In this document: positions 25,897-35,022 of the stretch, piece after piece | Position numbering within the stretch: the stretch's first letter is position 1 | Layout: every line of letters starts with the position of its first letter | NCBI RefSeq assembly: GCF_007860135.1 | Contig: NZ_SJPV01000006.1 | Coordinates: 353,304 to 417,303 of the forward strand | DNA from: Novipirellula artificiosorum | Lineage (GTDB): Bacteria > Planctomycetota > Planctomycetia > Pirellulales > Pirellulaceae | Direction of reading: 5' to 3' | DNA: 64,000 bases | Notes under the pieces: model-generated | What the model was told of the DNA's origin: nothing | The model's input: only the letters and a program-made list of their open reading frames with translations | Databases searched by the model: none | Program-made: the position numbers and the translations under genes

Positions 25897-28089
25897 TTGG
25901 ACGAACGCACTTCGCGGCAAACGAAACTAAGCCATAAGCCACGAAAGGGGCATGGGATCGCTCTTGCCTTAGTACTTGGTGGCGTCTGCGGCATTTTATT
26001 TGGCGAAGGCTGCGAGATTCTGAAGCCGATTGGCGACGCCTACATTGGCTTGCTGCAAATGACGGTGTTGCCCTACCTGGTACTTTCGCTGATTTCGAAG
26101 ACGGCACGACTCGATGCCGTTCGGGCGAGCAAGTTGGCAGTCGCAGCAATTGGCGTTTTGTTAGGCTTTTGGCTCATCGCGATGGTTCTGATCGTGCTGG
26201 TCTCAGCGATGCTACCACCGGTGGAGGGCGCTTCGTTCTACAGCCCCGAACAAGATGCAGCGCAGCAATCGTTCGATTTCAACACCACGTTCATTCCGAC
26301 CAACGTCTTTCGAGCGATCAGCAACGAATACGTTCCGGCCATCGTTGTCTTTTGTTTGTTCCTGGGGATCGCCCTAATGCGGGTACCTGGAAAGGAGAAA
26401 TTGGTCGATTTGATGGAAATACTTAACGCGGGGATTGGCCGAATCAACTCGTTTCTTGTCCGTCTCGCTCCGTTAGGACTGTTTGCACTCTCTGCGGCCG
26501 CATCGGGAACGATCCGCTTGGATGAGTTTTCTCGGCTTCAAGCCTACCTGATTCTGTTCACCTTGGCCTGCGTGATCGCCGCGTTCGCTGCGTTGCCTCT
26601 GCTGCTCAGCGGGATCTCGGACATCCCCTATCGAAAGGTACTGCGAGCGGCCGAGGAGCCGATGCTAACCGCGATCGCCGTAGGAAAACTGTTCGTCGTC
26701 TTGCCTCAGATTGCCGAGAAATGTGAACAGTTGCTGGCTGAACAAATGAAGACGTCCGAGATGGATGCGAGCGAAGATGGATCGACCGCCAGTGTCATGG
26801 TTCCGCTGGCCTACCCGTTTCCTCACATCGGCAAAATACTATCGTGCATCTTCGTTTCCTTCGCTGCCTGGTATGTTGGCCGCGATCTGTCCCTGGGCCA
26901 AACTGCTATGATGGCCGCGGCAGGAACCGTTTCGGGTTTTGCGAGTCCGCTTGTGACGATTCCGGCGCTGTTGCAAATGTTTGAATTACCGCAAGACCTG
27001 ATGGCGTTGTTCATTCTGCCCGGTTTCATCACCACGCGATTGGCTGATGTTGTGGGTGTGATGCACTTGATGACCTTAACGATCATTGTAACGCTGATTG
27101 TCAGTCGTCGCATTCACGTGCGTTGGGGAAGGCTTGGGGCATCAGCGCTCGCGATCATGCTCTGCTTGGGAATGGCGGGATTCGCCAGCCGATTGTACCT
27201 GAAGACCACTGCCGTGGAGTACGATTTAGATAAGCGACTTCTCGCATTAGAAATTTCAAGTGATTTTGAAGACTTCACCGTCTATCGAATGGGGGACACG
27301 ATTCCTTCGCGACCCGGCGGTCATCAGTCGACGCTCGAGCGAATCAGGTCCGAAAAGGTGTTACGTGTCGGTTACCACCCCGAACACATGCCCTACTCGT
27401 TTTTCAATAGTGACGGCGAGTTAGTTGGTATGGATATCGAATTGGTTTACCAGCTCGCGGAGTGGTTGAAGGTTCGCTTAGAATTTGTGCCCTGCAACCG
27501 CCAATCGGTGATCGAGCGGTTGGAAGCGGGCGACGTGGATTTAGTGGTCGGTGGTTTGATGATGACTCCCGAACGCCTGCTTCGCGTTGGATTCACTAAG
27601 CCCTATCAATCCGTGACACTCTCGATTGTCCTGCCCGACCACCAGAGCCATGGGTTTCAGGATTGGAATGCCCCGCATCGTGAAAAGACGTTACGACTTG
27701 GCGCGATTCATGTGAACATTGCGGAGGAAGCAAGACTTCGCCTCGATCATGTTCAGACGACGGTACTTGATTCGATCGCGTCTTATTTCCGCGGCGAGCA
27801 CCCTGACTTGGATGGCTTGATTCTTGGAGTCGACGAAGCGATCGCCTGGAATGTGCTGTACCCCGATCATGCCGTGGTCGTTCCGAAGCCTGTGATTCGT
27901 CGACCGGTCGGGATGGCGGTGCGATCGTCGGACACCGAGTGGCTCCGTTTGCTCGATCGCTGGCTCGATTTCGAAACCCACGACGGAGCCGTCGAGCGTC
28001 TCAATACCTACTGGGTCAAAGGTGGCGGAACCGAAACGCGGCCACCCAGGTGGTGCGTGATGCGTGATTTGCTCGGTTGGATCGAGTGA
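25897..28089 (+). CDS. SDF-type symporter fused to a periplasmic solute-binding domain
   Basis: About 730 residues from a TTG start at 25897, which leaves a short basic tail before the first helix; a GTG at 25807 or an ATG at 25687 inside the divergent sulfatase are alternatives. The N-terminal ~440 residues have the helices of the Na+:dicarboxylate symporter family (LLQMTVLPYLVLSLISK; IPTNVFRAISNEYVPAIVVF). The family's NMDGT cation/substrate motif is not seen; YPFPHIGK stands near that place. From about residue 480 to the end is an amino-acid-type solute-binding domain (VLRVGYHPEHMPYSFFNSDG; DVDLVVGGLMMTPER). This would give a transporter with its own tethered binding protein. Substrate unknown. 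Confidence 0.8.
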   Translation: MDERTSRQTKLSHKPRKGHGIALALVLGGVCGILFGEGCEILKPIGDAYIGLLQMTVLPYLVLSLISKTARLDAVRASKLAVAAIGVLLGFWLIAMVLIVLVSAMLPPVEGASFYSPEQDAAQQSFDFNTTFIPTNVFRAISNEYVPAIVVFCLFLGIALMRVPGKEKLVDLMEILNAGIGRINSFLVRLAPLGLFALSAAASGTIRLDEFSRLQAYLILFTLACVIAAFAALPLLLSGISDIPYRKVLRAAEEPMLTAIAVGKLFVVLPQIAEKCEQLLAEQMKTSEMDASEDGSTASVMVPLAYPFPHIGKILSCIFVSFAAWYVGRDLSLGQTAMMAAAGTVSGFASPLVTIPALLQMFELPQDLMALFILPGFITTRLADVVGVMHLMTLTIIVTLIVSRRIHVRWGRLGASALAIMLCLGMAGFASRLYLKTTAVEYDLDKRLLALEISSDFEDFTVYRMGDTIPSRPGGHQSTLERIRSEKVLRVGYHPEHMPYSFFNSDGELVGMDIELVYQLAEWLKVRLEFVPCNRQSVIERLEAGDVDLVVGGLMMTPERLLRVGFTKPYQSVTLSIVLPDHQSHGFQDWNAPHREKTLRLGAIHVNIAEEARLRLDHVQTTVLDSIASYFRGEHPDLDGLILGVDEAIAWNVLYPDHAVVVPKPVIRRPVGMAVRSSDTEWLRLLDRWLDFETHDGAVERLNTYWVKGGGTETRPPRWCVMRDLLGWIE

Positions 28090-28462
28090 CGAAAGCGGGG
28101 TGTTGTTGAACGCCAAGGTAAAGTTTGCGGGTCTTTTCGAAGAATCCGAGTCAAACGAACGTAGCTTAACCTTATCTTCTTATTCGATGGAATTGACTGT
28201 TTGGCGGCTTGATCACCTCAAGAGCAGGACGATGAACTGCCTAGATGGCAATCCCAACCTTTGTGCGTGATCGCTGCCAGACAAAATCACCTTAGGTTAA
28301 GCAGGATTTCTTTGAAAATAGCGGATGCGTGGTACTTCTGCTCGAGGATTTCGAGCCGGAATCCCGCGGCAGCAGGATGCTGTCTATTTTTGCCACCACG
28401 CTGCTTTTTGCAGTTGCGAAAGTCCACTGACGAACAACAAAAACCAAGGATGGTTCCCGATC
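28090..28462. other. Gap upstream of the porin gene
   Basis: No gene seen in these 373 bases. Two opposed copies of the half-site CTTAACC (28165-28171) and GGTTAAG (28295-28301) are present, similar to the half-sites ahead of pstS, but they are 130 bases apart and each lacks an adjacent second half-site. An AAGGA lies just upstream of the porin ATG region at about 28446-28450. Confidence 0.4.
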
Positions 28463-30073
28463 ATGAATCTTCAATCCCCTCGGGCGCGGCACGCCCTGAT
28501 GGTTGCATTTGGCATTGTCACTGCAACGTTTCTCTACGGCGAGGCAGCCGTCACTGCGACAGCAAATGAGCCTCTCGTCGCTACCCAAGGCTTGCTCACA
28601 AGCGATGGGAGTCCAACTGGCATCGAGCCGGTAGCCTATACCTTGCTTGAGTCAGACGACGACAAGGATTCCAAAGAAGCGGAGAGCGACAACGAAGCGG
28701 AGACGTCCGAAACCGTTCCCTTGGCCGACTATGAAAAGCTACTGAGTCGCGTTGATGACATCGAAGAATCCTGGGAAGGCTACCAGGAAAAATTGGCTGA
28801 TGAAGCAGCGGAAAAAAAGAAAAAGTCGACGTATAAACTTGGCGGTCGGGTCCACCTGGACAGCTGGAACTTCCTCGAAAGCGATCCCGGAATTAACTTC
28901 CTTGAAACGGGCGACTACGACGACGACCCTGAGAACCGCTGGGATTTCCGACGCATCCGACTGGAACTAGAGGGAACCGTTCCCAATAACATGCTGTACC
29001 GGATTCAAATTGACTTCAACAATCCCAGTGCTGCTGAGATGAAGGACGTGTACGTAGGATGGAACAACCTGCCCTACAATCAAACCCTTCTGCTCGGAAA
29101 CCAGAAACGTCCGATTGGTCTGGACCACCTCAACAGTAGCCGGCACAACGTCTTTGCCGAACGGCCCTTGGCAGTCGAAACCTTCAATGAAGATGCCCGC
29201 CGTCCTGGGATTGGCATGTATGGATACACCGATGACGAGTTGCTCCATTGGCGATACGGTGCCTTTCTGTTGGAAAACATCAGCACCGATGGACGAGTCC
29301 GTGGCGACTACACCGAGGGAGGACTGTATGGCCGCTTGTCATCGAGCCCTTGGTACGACGACATCAGCGGCGGACGTGGCTACCTGCACCTGGCGCTCGC
29401 CGGATCCTTGAACCAAACGGATGGCGATGGCAATTTGGATCTTGACGACAACAACAACGAAGCGCGTTTCCGCACTCGACCGGAAGCAAGGAGCGACTCT
29501 CGGTGGTGGAATACAAACCGAATCCTCGGTGCGAATCACTACCAACAGCTCGCTTACGAGTTCATGCTTAACGTCGGCGCGTTCCAACTCACCAGTGAGT
29601 ACTTTGGCAACTGGGTCCAACGTGATCCGCTTGGTGGCTTCAACGGAGACGACTTGTTCTTCCATGGTGGTTACGTCTTTGCCTCCTACTTCCTGACCGG
29701 AGAGCACATTCCGTACGACCGAAAAACCGGCACGATCGGGCGAGTCAAACCGTTCGAGAACTTTTTCTTGGTCGATCGTTGCTGTGGTGGCACCGGGACG
29801 GGCCTGGGAGCGTTTGCCGTCGCATTGCGGTACGACTATTTGACCCTCAGCGATTCCGATATTCGCGGGGGCACGGGGCACTCGATCACCGCAGGATTGA
29901 ACTGGTACTGGACCGCCTACTCCAAGGTGCAAACCAACTTGATCTGGGGGACCATCGAAAACGCCGGTCAGGGCCAATCCAATAGCGGCCCAGACGATAC
30001 CACGGTACCCCTTGCCAGTGGTGTGGGTGGTGACTACGCGATCCTCGGTATGCGATTCATGATCGATTTCTAA
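28463..30073 (+). CDS. OprP/OprO-like outer-membrane porin
   Basis: About 536 residues from the ATG at 28463, where a signal peptide starts (LMVAFGIVTATFLYGEAAVTA). An acidic linker and a short coiled-coil stretch (LLSRVDDIEESWEGYQEKL) precede a beta-barrel of OprP/O type: KLGGRVHLDSWNF, RRIRLELEGTVPNNMLYRI, LLLGNQKRPIGLDHL, and a closing aromatic-rich strand GGDYAILGMRFMIDF ending in Phe. An N-terminal coiled-coil plus barrel is typical of phosphate- and pyrophosphate-selective porins. Its place near pstSCAB and ppk2 supports uptake of phosphate, although the arginine ladder was not verified. A cysteine-rich gene follows. Confidence 0.8.
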   Translation: MNLQSPRARHALMVAFGIVTATFLYGEAAVTATANEPLVATQGLLTSDGSPTGIEPVAYTLLESDDDKDSKEAESDNEAETSETVPLADYEKLLSRVDDIEESWEGYQEKLADEAAEKKKKSTYKLGGRVHLDSWNFLESDPGINFLETGDYDDDPENRWDFRRIRLELEGTVPNNMLYRIQIDFNNPSAAEMKDVYVGWNNLPYNQTLLLGNQKRPIGLDHLNSSRHNVFAERPLAVETFNEDARRPGIGMYGYTDDELLHWRYGAFLLENISTDGRVRGDYTEGGLYGRLSSSPWYDDISGGRGYLHLALAGSLNQTDGDGNLDLDDNNNEARFRTRPEARSDSRWWNTNRILGANHYQQLAYEFMLNVGAFQLTSEYFGNWVQRDPLGGFNGDDLFFHGGYVFASYFLTGEHIPYDRKTGTIGRVKPFENFFLVDRCCGGTGTGLGAFAVALRYDYLTLSDSDIRGGTGHSITAGLNWYWTAYSKVQTNLIWGTIENAGQGQSNSGPDDTTVPLASGVGGDYAILGMRFMIDF

Positions 30074-30084
30074 CCCAGCCGGGT

Positions 30085-30120
30085 GGTGATGGGGATTGCC
30101 ATTGGGATTCCCCAATCACC
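30085..30120 (+). terminator. Hairpin after the porin gene
   Basis: Arms GGTGAT and ATCACC with inner GGGGA and TCCCC pairs form an imperfect stem about 12 bases after the stop. There is no T-run, so it could also be an mRNA-stabilising hairpin. Confidence 0.5.
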
Positions 30121-30201
30121 CAAGTGCTGAGTCTTTAAACCATCCATTATCCACGTCACCGCCATTGGAAGCGGTGAACCGATTCATCAACGAGGAAACC
30201 C

Positions 30202-30810
30202 ATGAATATCCGATCATTCGTTCGTCTCACGCAACTTGCAATGTTTGCCACTGCCCTCTGCGTTCTTACACCCCAAACCGCGTCCGCTGGAAAACTCGGA
30301 CAGGGTTGTCTCGACCAAACCGGCTGCTGCCAACGCTGCCCGTCATGCGACCACGTCTGCAAGCTCGACGCCAAAGAAGTGGAGGTCGAGAAGGAATGCT
30401 TTGAAACCGAAACCAAAGTCATCTGCATCCCGCGCGTCGTTTTTCCCTGGCAGAAAAAGAAAGCGATGCGGTCGTGCGCTGGATGCGACTCGTGCGATGG
30501 GGGTGGCTGCACTCACTGTGTTCACAACGGAGCACGGACGCGAACCATTTGTGTCTTGAAAACTAAGAAATACAAGTGCCCCGCTTGCGAGTACACCTGG
30601 TCAGCTGAAAAGAAACCATGCGGCTGTATCGGCGCTTGTGACGAGGCCTGTGACAGCATGATGTTGACGGTGCCGATGCCGGTCGCCGGTCCGTCCCAAA
30701 GCTGGGAAGGTGTCTCCGCACCGGTGTATCAAGAACCTTTGCTTCCTCCGACGCCAAGCGTCTATCAAAATGCCTACTCCGATGGGCTTGAAACCGTCGA
30801 AGTTCAATAG
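30202..30810 (+). CDS. Secreted cysteine-rich hypothetical protein
   Basis: A 202-residue protein with a signal peptide (LAMFATALCVLTPQTASA). The mature part carries more than 20 cysteines, several in CxxC pairs: CCQRCPSC, CAGCDSC, CTHC, CPAC, CGCIGAC. The C-terminal ~40 residues are cysteine-free and proline-rich. The pattern suggests multiple metal sites or disulfides, but it is not a zinc-ribbon family I can name. It follows the porin gene by 128 bases on the same strand and is convergent with pstB. Genes with such signatures occur in planctomycetes without known function. Confidence 0.7.
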   Translation: MNIRSFVRLTQLAMFATALCVLTPQTASAGKLGQGCLDQTGCCQRCPSCDHVCKLDAKEVEVEKECFETETKVICIPRVVFPWQKKKAMRSCAGCDSCDGGGCTHCVHNGARTRTICVLKTKKYKCPACEYTWSAEKKPCGCIGACDEACDSMMLTVPMPVAGPSQSWEGVSAPVYQEPLLPPTPSVYQNAYSDGLETVEVQ

Positions 30811-30934
30811 TCGGTGGGGCGGACAAAAAACGCCATCACCGCATGAACGTGTAGCGATCCTTTCGAGTCTCCGCCGGCGCAATGCCTCGGAGGCTCGTAG
30901 CATTTTCGGAGGCCATTCGACTTCCGACCCGATT

Positions 30935-31759
30935 CTAACTGAACTCCCCACGGATGTACTGCTTGGTTGCCTCTTCTTGCGGCGATTCAAACAGGCCGTC
31001 CGTCTCGCCGAATTCGACGAGATAACCCGTTCGTCCTCCTTCCGAAGTGTCGACATACATGAACGCGGTACGGTCCGCGACCCGTTTTGCCTGCTGCAAG
31101 TTATGGGTCACGATGGCAATGGTGTACTTTTCCTTTAACTCCTGCATCAAATCCTCGATCCGCCGCGTTGCGATCGGGTCGAGCGCCGAGCAAGGTTCAT
31201 CCATCAGCAACACCTCCGGCTCCGTTGCGATCGCTCTCGCGATACACAGCCGTTGTTGCTGCCCACCAGAGAGCGACAAGCCGCTGTTCTTCAGCTTGTC
31301 CTTGACCTCGTCCCAGAGCGCCGCGCCGCGTAGTGCAGCTTCCACTTTCTCTGCAATGTCACCTCGGTAGCGATTCAGTCGCAGCCCAAAAGCGACATTG
31401 TTGTAAATGCTCATTGCAAAGGGATTGGGTTGTTGGAACACCATCCCGATGTAGCGGCGAACGGCAACCGGATCGACCTTGGCGTGGTAAATGTCCTTGC
31501 CGCGGAAATGAACGTGGCCTTCAAACCGAAATCCGCGCACAAGATCATTCATGCGATTCAGACACCTCAATGCACTACTTTTTCCGCAGCCAGAGGGTCC
31601 AATAAACGCGGTGATCGAACTCCGATGGATCGGCACATGGCTATCGCGAACCGCACGAAAGTTACCGTAATAAAGATTGTCGATTTTGCAGTCGAGCAAC
31701 AGGTGATTTTTTGCGTTGGGACCCGGTGATTGAGTGGGTTCGTTCGTGGTTGCAATCAT
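30935..31759 (-). CDS. pstB: Phosphate ABC transporter ATP-binding protein
   Basis: The ATPase that powers phosphate import by PstSCAB. The 274-residue product has Walker A GPSGCGKSS (about 54-62), the Q-loop in GMVFQQPNPFAMSIY, the signature LSGGQQQR, Walker B VLLMDEPCSALDP, and the H-loop in IVTHNLQQAKRVADRTAFMY. All catalytic residues are present, and the sequence is typical of PstB rather than other ABC subunits. It is the last gene of the pst operon, 11 bases after pstA. No phoU or phoR/phoB follows in this window, which is unusual compared with the E. coli operon. Confidence 0.96.
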   Translation of the reverse strand: MIATTNEPTQSPGPNAKNHLLLDCKIDNLYYGNFRAVRDSHVPIHRSSITAFIGPSGCGKSSALRCLNRMNDLVRGFRFEGHVHFRGKDIYHAKVDPVAVRRYIGMVFQQPNPFAMSIYNNVAFGLRLNRYRGDIAEKVEAALRGAALWDEVKDKLKNSGLSLSGGQQQRLCIARAIATEPEVLLMDEPCSALDPIATRRIEDLMQELKEKYTIAIVTHNLQQAKRVADRTAFMYVDTSEGGRTGYLVEFGETDGLFESPQEEATKQYIRGEFS

Positions 31760-31770
31760 GGTGACGTTTC

Positions 31771-32685
31771 CTAAACGGATTTTGAACGGTGAGAAATGAA
31801 TTGCCCTGAGACGTTGATCGTCAAGACCATCAGCACCAAGACCAAAGAAGCTGCCCAGGCCATTTCGATTTGATTCTCGAAGGGCATGCCGGAAAAGTTG
31901 TAAATAAAGACTGCGAGCGAAGCCGTGGGCTCCATGATCTGCGATTGCCCCTCTTCGAAGATCCAGTAGTTGCTAAACAGAGCGGTAAACAGCAGCGGCG
32001 CGGTTTCACCCGCTGCACGCGCGATCGCCAACATGACGCCAGTCAGAATGCCCGGGAACGCCGTCGGTATAACGATCTTCCAAGCCACCTGTGTCTTGGT
32101 GCAACCCATTCCAATCGCTGCCTCTTTCATCCGCAGCGGCACCATCCGCATCGCTTCCTCGGCCGTCAAGATGACCGTCGGCAGCATCAACAGCGACAGC
32201 GCGACGCCACCGGCCGGAGCCGAGTAGGATCCCGTCGCCAACACCACGGCTGCATAGGCAAAAACGCCAGCGAGAATCGATGGCAGCCCGGTAAGCGTCT
32301 TGGCACAAAACCTCGCCACAGACGCCGTTCTGCTATCCGGACCAAACTCCGCCAAAAAAACGGCCGTCAAAACACCCACCGGAATCGAAATCAAGGCCGC
32401 AATGGCGACAATGACAAGTGTCCCCACAATCGCGTTGCCAAAACCACCGCCCTGTTCAAACGCGGTGGGTGGCAATGCCGTAAAGAGTTCCAGTGATAGT
32501 TTTTTTCCTCCCCGCCAAATCAGCATGACCAAAACGCTGAACAGCGGAATGCAAGCGACGACCGTCGCGATTCCCGTTCCGCAACTCAACGCAGCACTGA
32601 GAAACGTTCGTGGATGTCTCAGCGACCGTTCCAGCTGCGAGAAGTCGACGTCTTTGAATTCTTCCGCGATTTCCGCCGAGTTCAT
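31771..32685 (-). CDS. pstA: Phosphate ABC transporter permease PstA
   Basis: A 304-residue inner-membrane permease of the phosphate importer. Membrane segments are visible around 45-62 (VVACIPLFSVLVMLIW), 90-115, 140-160, 205-225 and 275-295. The EAA-type loop facing the ATPase is IGMGCTKTQVAWKIVIPTAFPGILTG. The N-terminal 30 residues are a cytoplasmic tail. The start overlaps the pstC stop by four bases (ATGA), so both subunits are translationally coupled, as expected for a heterodimer. Confidence 0.93.
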   Translation of the reverse strand: MNSAEIAEEFKDVDFSQLERSLRHPRTFLSAALSCGTGIATVVACIPLFSVLVMLIWRGGKKLSLELFTALPPTAFEQGGGFGNAIVGTLVIVAIAALISIPVGVLTAVFLAEFGPDSRTASVARFCAKTLTGLPSILAGVFAYAAVVLATGSYSAPAGGVALSLLMLPTVILTAEEAMRMVPLRMKEAAIGMGCTKTQVAWKIVIPTAFPGILTGVMLAIARAAGETAPLLFTALFSNYWIFEEGQSQIMEPTASLAVFIYNFSGMPFENQIEMAWAASLVLVLMVLTINVSGQFISHRSKSV

Positions 32686-33680
32686 TTTGGCCCTCCGCGA
32701 GCACCGAGTCGACTCGATGCCTGTTTTAAAAGCAATGCACCAAAAACATTGACGAGCAACGTGATCGATAACAACACCAGCGCCGCGTACATCAAAACCG
32801 GCTCTTCCTTTTCTCCCGCTTCGGGGAAGTGGTTTGCCAGCAGAGCAGCAAGTGTGTTGCCCGGTGAGAAAAGCGAAATGCTCATCTGGTTCGAATTGCC
32901 CACCAACATCGCAAGCGCCATGGTTTCGCCAAGAGCCCGGCCAAAACCAAGGACCAACGCGCCAAAGATCCCCGTCGATGCCGTCGGAAGGATCACTCCA
33001 AAGATCGCTTCCCAGCGAGTCGCGCCGAGTCCGTAGGCCGCTTCCTTTAACTTGCCTGGCACGTTACTCAGCGAATCACGTGAAATCGCTGACACGGTCG
33101 GCAGAATCATAATCGACAAGACCAATGCGGCTGGCAACATTCCTGGCCCCGACAAGGAGGTTCCGAACAAAGGAATCCAGCCAAGATGCTCGTGCACCCA
33201 GCCTGCTGCAGGCCGGATCATGGGAATCACAACGAAGATCCCCCACAATCCGTAAACGACGCTGGGGATCGCAGCCAACATCTCAACAATATTCTTGAAC
33301 ACCCACTCCATCTTCGGAGGCAGGAAGTCCTGGGTGAGAAAGATCGCAATGGCGATTCCAAAGAATCCGCCAATCAACAGTGCCAGCAGCGAGCTGTAGA
33401 GCGTCCCCCAGATCTCAGGGAGAACTCCGAATTGCTCTTTCTGCAAATCCCAGGTTGTTGTCGTCAGAAAACGGAGTCCGTGCTCTTGAATCGCCGGCAT
33501 CGCTTTGCCGCCAACTTCGTAAACAATGTAGAACACCAATCCCACGGTCAACCATGCGAACCCTTGCGTCAACCCGCGAAAAACTCGGTCTTTCACAAGT
33601 TCGGATCCCGAGGGCGGCGATGAGATCGACGAGGTCGACAGCGCATCGCTGAATTCGGCTTTGGACGTCTTAGCAGCCAT
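32682..33680 (-). CDS. pstC: Phosphate ABC transporter permease PstC
   Basis: A 332-residue permease partner of PstA. The first ~35 residues are polar (cytoplasmic), followed by a membrane segment FAWLTVGLVFYIVYEV. More segments lie near 85-115, 130-155, 180-205, 240-260 and 295-315. The coupling loop reads AYGLGATRWEAIFGVILPTASTGIFGALVLGFGRALGET, the classic EAA region of PstC, here given as consecutive short parts. The gene begins 23 bases after pstS. PstC is placed before PstA, as in most pst operons. Confidence 0.93.
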   Translation of the reverse strand: MAAKTSKAEFSDALSTSSISSPPSGSELVKDRVFRGLTQGFAWLTVGLVFYIVYEVGGKAMPAIQEHGLRFLTTTTWDLQKEQFGVLPEIWGTLYSSLLALLIGGFFGIAIAIFLTQDFLPPKMEWVFKNIVEMLAAIPSVVYGLWGIFVVIPMIRPAAGWVHEHLGWIPLFGTSLSGPGMLPAALVLSIMILPTVSAISRDSLSNVPGKLKEAAYGLGATRWEAIFGVILPTASTGIFGALVLGFGRALGETMALAMLVGNSNQMSISLFSPGNTLAALLANHFPEAGEKEEPVLMYAALVLLSITLLVNVFGALLLKQASSRLGARGGPK

Positions 33681-33703
33681 CAGAATCCTCAGGGTGATCG
33701 TGA

Positions 33704-34816
33704 CTACTGAATCGAATCAAGCTTTCGTGTCACGGCTTCAACAACGATCTCAGGCAGCGGGACGTAGCCCATCTCGGCACTCGATTTTTGTCCTTCGGTC
33801 AGACACCAGCGCACGAGATCACTCAATGCTTGCGCCTGCTGCGGATCGTCATACTTTTCATAGCACAACAACCAGGTATAGCTGACAATTGGATAAGCTT
33901 GATCACCCTTCGGGTCGGGGAGCCATGCTCGCATGTCGGCCGGCATCTTCACACCTGCCAAAGCCGCTTTCGCATTGTCCAACGTCGGCGAGACAAAATT
34001 GCCCGACGCATTCTCCAAATCCGCCATGGCCAACTTGGCTTGCTGTGCGAACCCATACTCGATGTAACCAATTGCACCGGGGGTTTGCATGATCGTCGCA
34101 GTCACGCCGTCGTTCTTGGGTGCCGCGATGAACTTGTCGCTTTCAGGCCAATTGACGGATTTTCCTGTTCCAGGTCCGTCCGCAAATTCCTGGTTGATTT
34201 CACTCAAATGATTGGTAAACACAAAGGTTGTCCCGCTGCTGTCTGCCCGGCGCACGACGGTAATCGGTAAATCGGGAAGCTTCACGCCCTCATTCGTTTT
34301 GGCAATCTCAGGATCATTCCAGTTCGAGATTTGCCCAAGGAAAATTTTAGAGTAGGCGACTCGCGATAGCTTCAACGGCTTGGAAAGCTCGGGAAGATTG
34401 TAGGACAAAACAATGCTGCCCGCTGTCATGGGAAGCAGCACAACCCCTTGATCGACCTGAGAGATCTCGTCGTCATTCATCGCTGCGTCACTGGCTGCAA
34501 AGTCGACGGTGTGTTCAATGAAGTCTTTAATGCCCCCACCGCTTCCCTTCGCTTGGTAGTCCACTTTTACACCCGCGGTCGCGGCGCTGTATTCTTTAAA
34601 CCAACGTCCGTAAAGGGGAGCGGGGAAACTCGCTCCTGAACCTTGCAGCTTGATGGTCTCGCCGGAACCACCCGCGGAAGCCCCCGAGGAGTTGGGTGAC
34701 CTTGCAGGACCACATCCTGTGGCCACCACGATCGCGATGCAGGTGAGACATAAGGGTAAGTGCTTGGACACGGTGTACCTCAGACAGGCGAAAGAGCCCT
34801 GGTTAGGAGAGTTCAA
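33704..34816 (-). CDS. pstS: Phosphate-binding protein PstS
   Basis: The periplasmic receptor that captures phosphate for PstCAB. The 370-residue product has an N-terminal hydrophobic segment ending in VVATGCGPA; the cysteine may be a lipobox, suggesting a lipoprotein. Phosphate-contacting motifs are visible: QGSGASFPAPLYGRW near the mature N-terminus, YQAKGSGGGIKDF, DFAASDAAM, and RRADSSGTTFVF. These match PstS ligands (Ser, Arg, Asp). It opens the pst operon. A candidate regulatory element lies about 50-66 bases upstream of the start. Confidence 0.94.
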   Translation of the reverse strand: MNSPNQGSFACLRYTVSKHLPLCLTCIAIVVATGCGPARSPNSSGASAGGSGETIKLQGSGASFPAPLYGRWFKEYSAATAGVKVDYQAKGSGGGIKDFIEHTVDFAASDAAMNDDEISQVDQGVVLLPMTAGSIVLSYNLPELSKPLKLSRVAYSKIFLGQISNWNDPEIAKTNEGVKLPDLPITVVRRADSSGTTFVFTNHLSEINQEFADGPGTGKSVNWPESDKFIAAPKNDGVTATIMQTPGAIGYIEYGFAQQAKLAMADLENASGNFVSPTLDNAKAALAGVKMPADMRAWLPDPKGDQAYPIVSYTWLLCYEKYDDPQQAQALSDLVRWCLTEGQKSSAEMGYVPLPEIVVEAVTRKLDSIQ

Positions 34817-34864
34817 GAGTCGACCCCACCTTTTTAGTTGAGCGAATTGCCTGGGGAAACCTTC

Positions 34865-34882
34865 CTTAACGTATTATTAACC
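34865..34882 (-). promoter_or_regulatory. Candidate Pho-box-like direct repeat ahead of pstS
   Basis: CTTAACG-TATT-ATTAACC: two 7-base half-sites sharing TTAAC, with an 11-base repeat period, the layout used by PhoB/PhoP-family regulators (7+4+7). It sits about 50-66 bases upstream of the pstS start. A weaker match, CTTAACA-AGAA-TCTAATA, is at 36062-36079, about 120 bases upstream of ppk2. Regulation by phosphate is inferred. Confidence 0.4.
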
Positions 34883-34922
34883 AACCTGCGAAGCTGTAAC
34901 CGTTACGGGAAACATTTCGGCC

Positions 34923-35014
34923 AACCCGAGCCAGAGAACGGCTCACCCGTTGCGATACCGACGGGCAACGGCCTCAAGTCCGTCACTGCTCGATGTGAAG
35001 CGAGGGAAGGTGGA
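34923..35014. other. Series of hairpins between ppk2 and pstS
   Basis: Three consecutive stems are visible: GAGCC/GGCTC (about 34928-34944), CCGTTGC/GCAACGG (about 34948-34972) and GTCC/GGAC enclosing a CTCG/CGAG stem (about 34978-35014). The region follows the ppk2 stop and precedes pstS on the same strand, so it may be a terminator or structured pstS leader. It shows no clear match to a known riboswitch family. Confidence 0.35.
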
Positions 35015-35022
35015 CCGAAGTA

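Noticed and set aside
34880..35020. Possible cobalamin riboswitch on the plus strand (CACTG ... GGGAAGG pattern)
   Set aside because: Only the 3' stem pattern resembles the family; the CCCGCAACTGT core is missing and no gene lies downstream on that strand.
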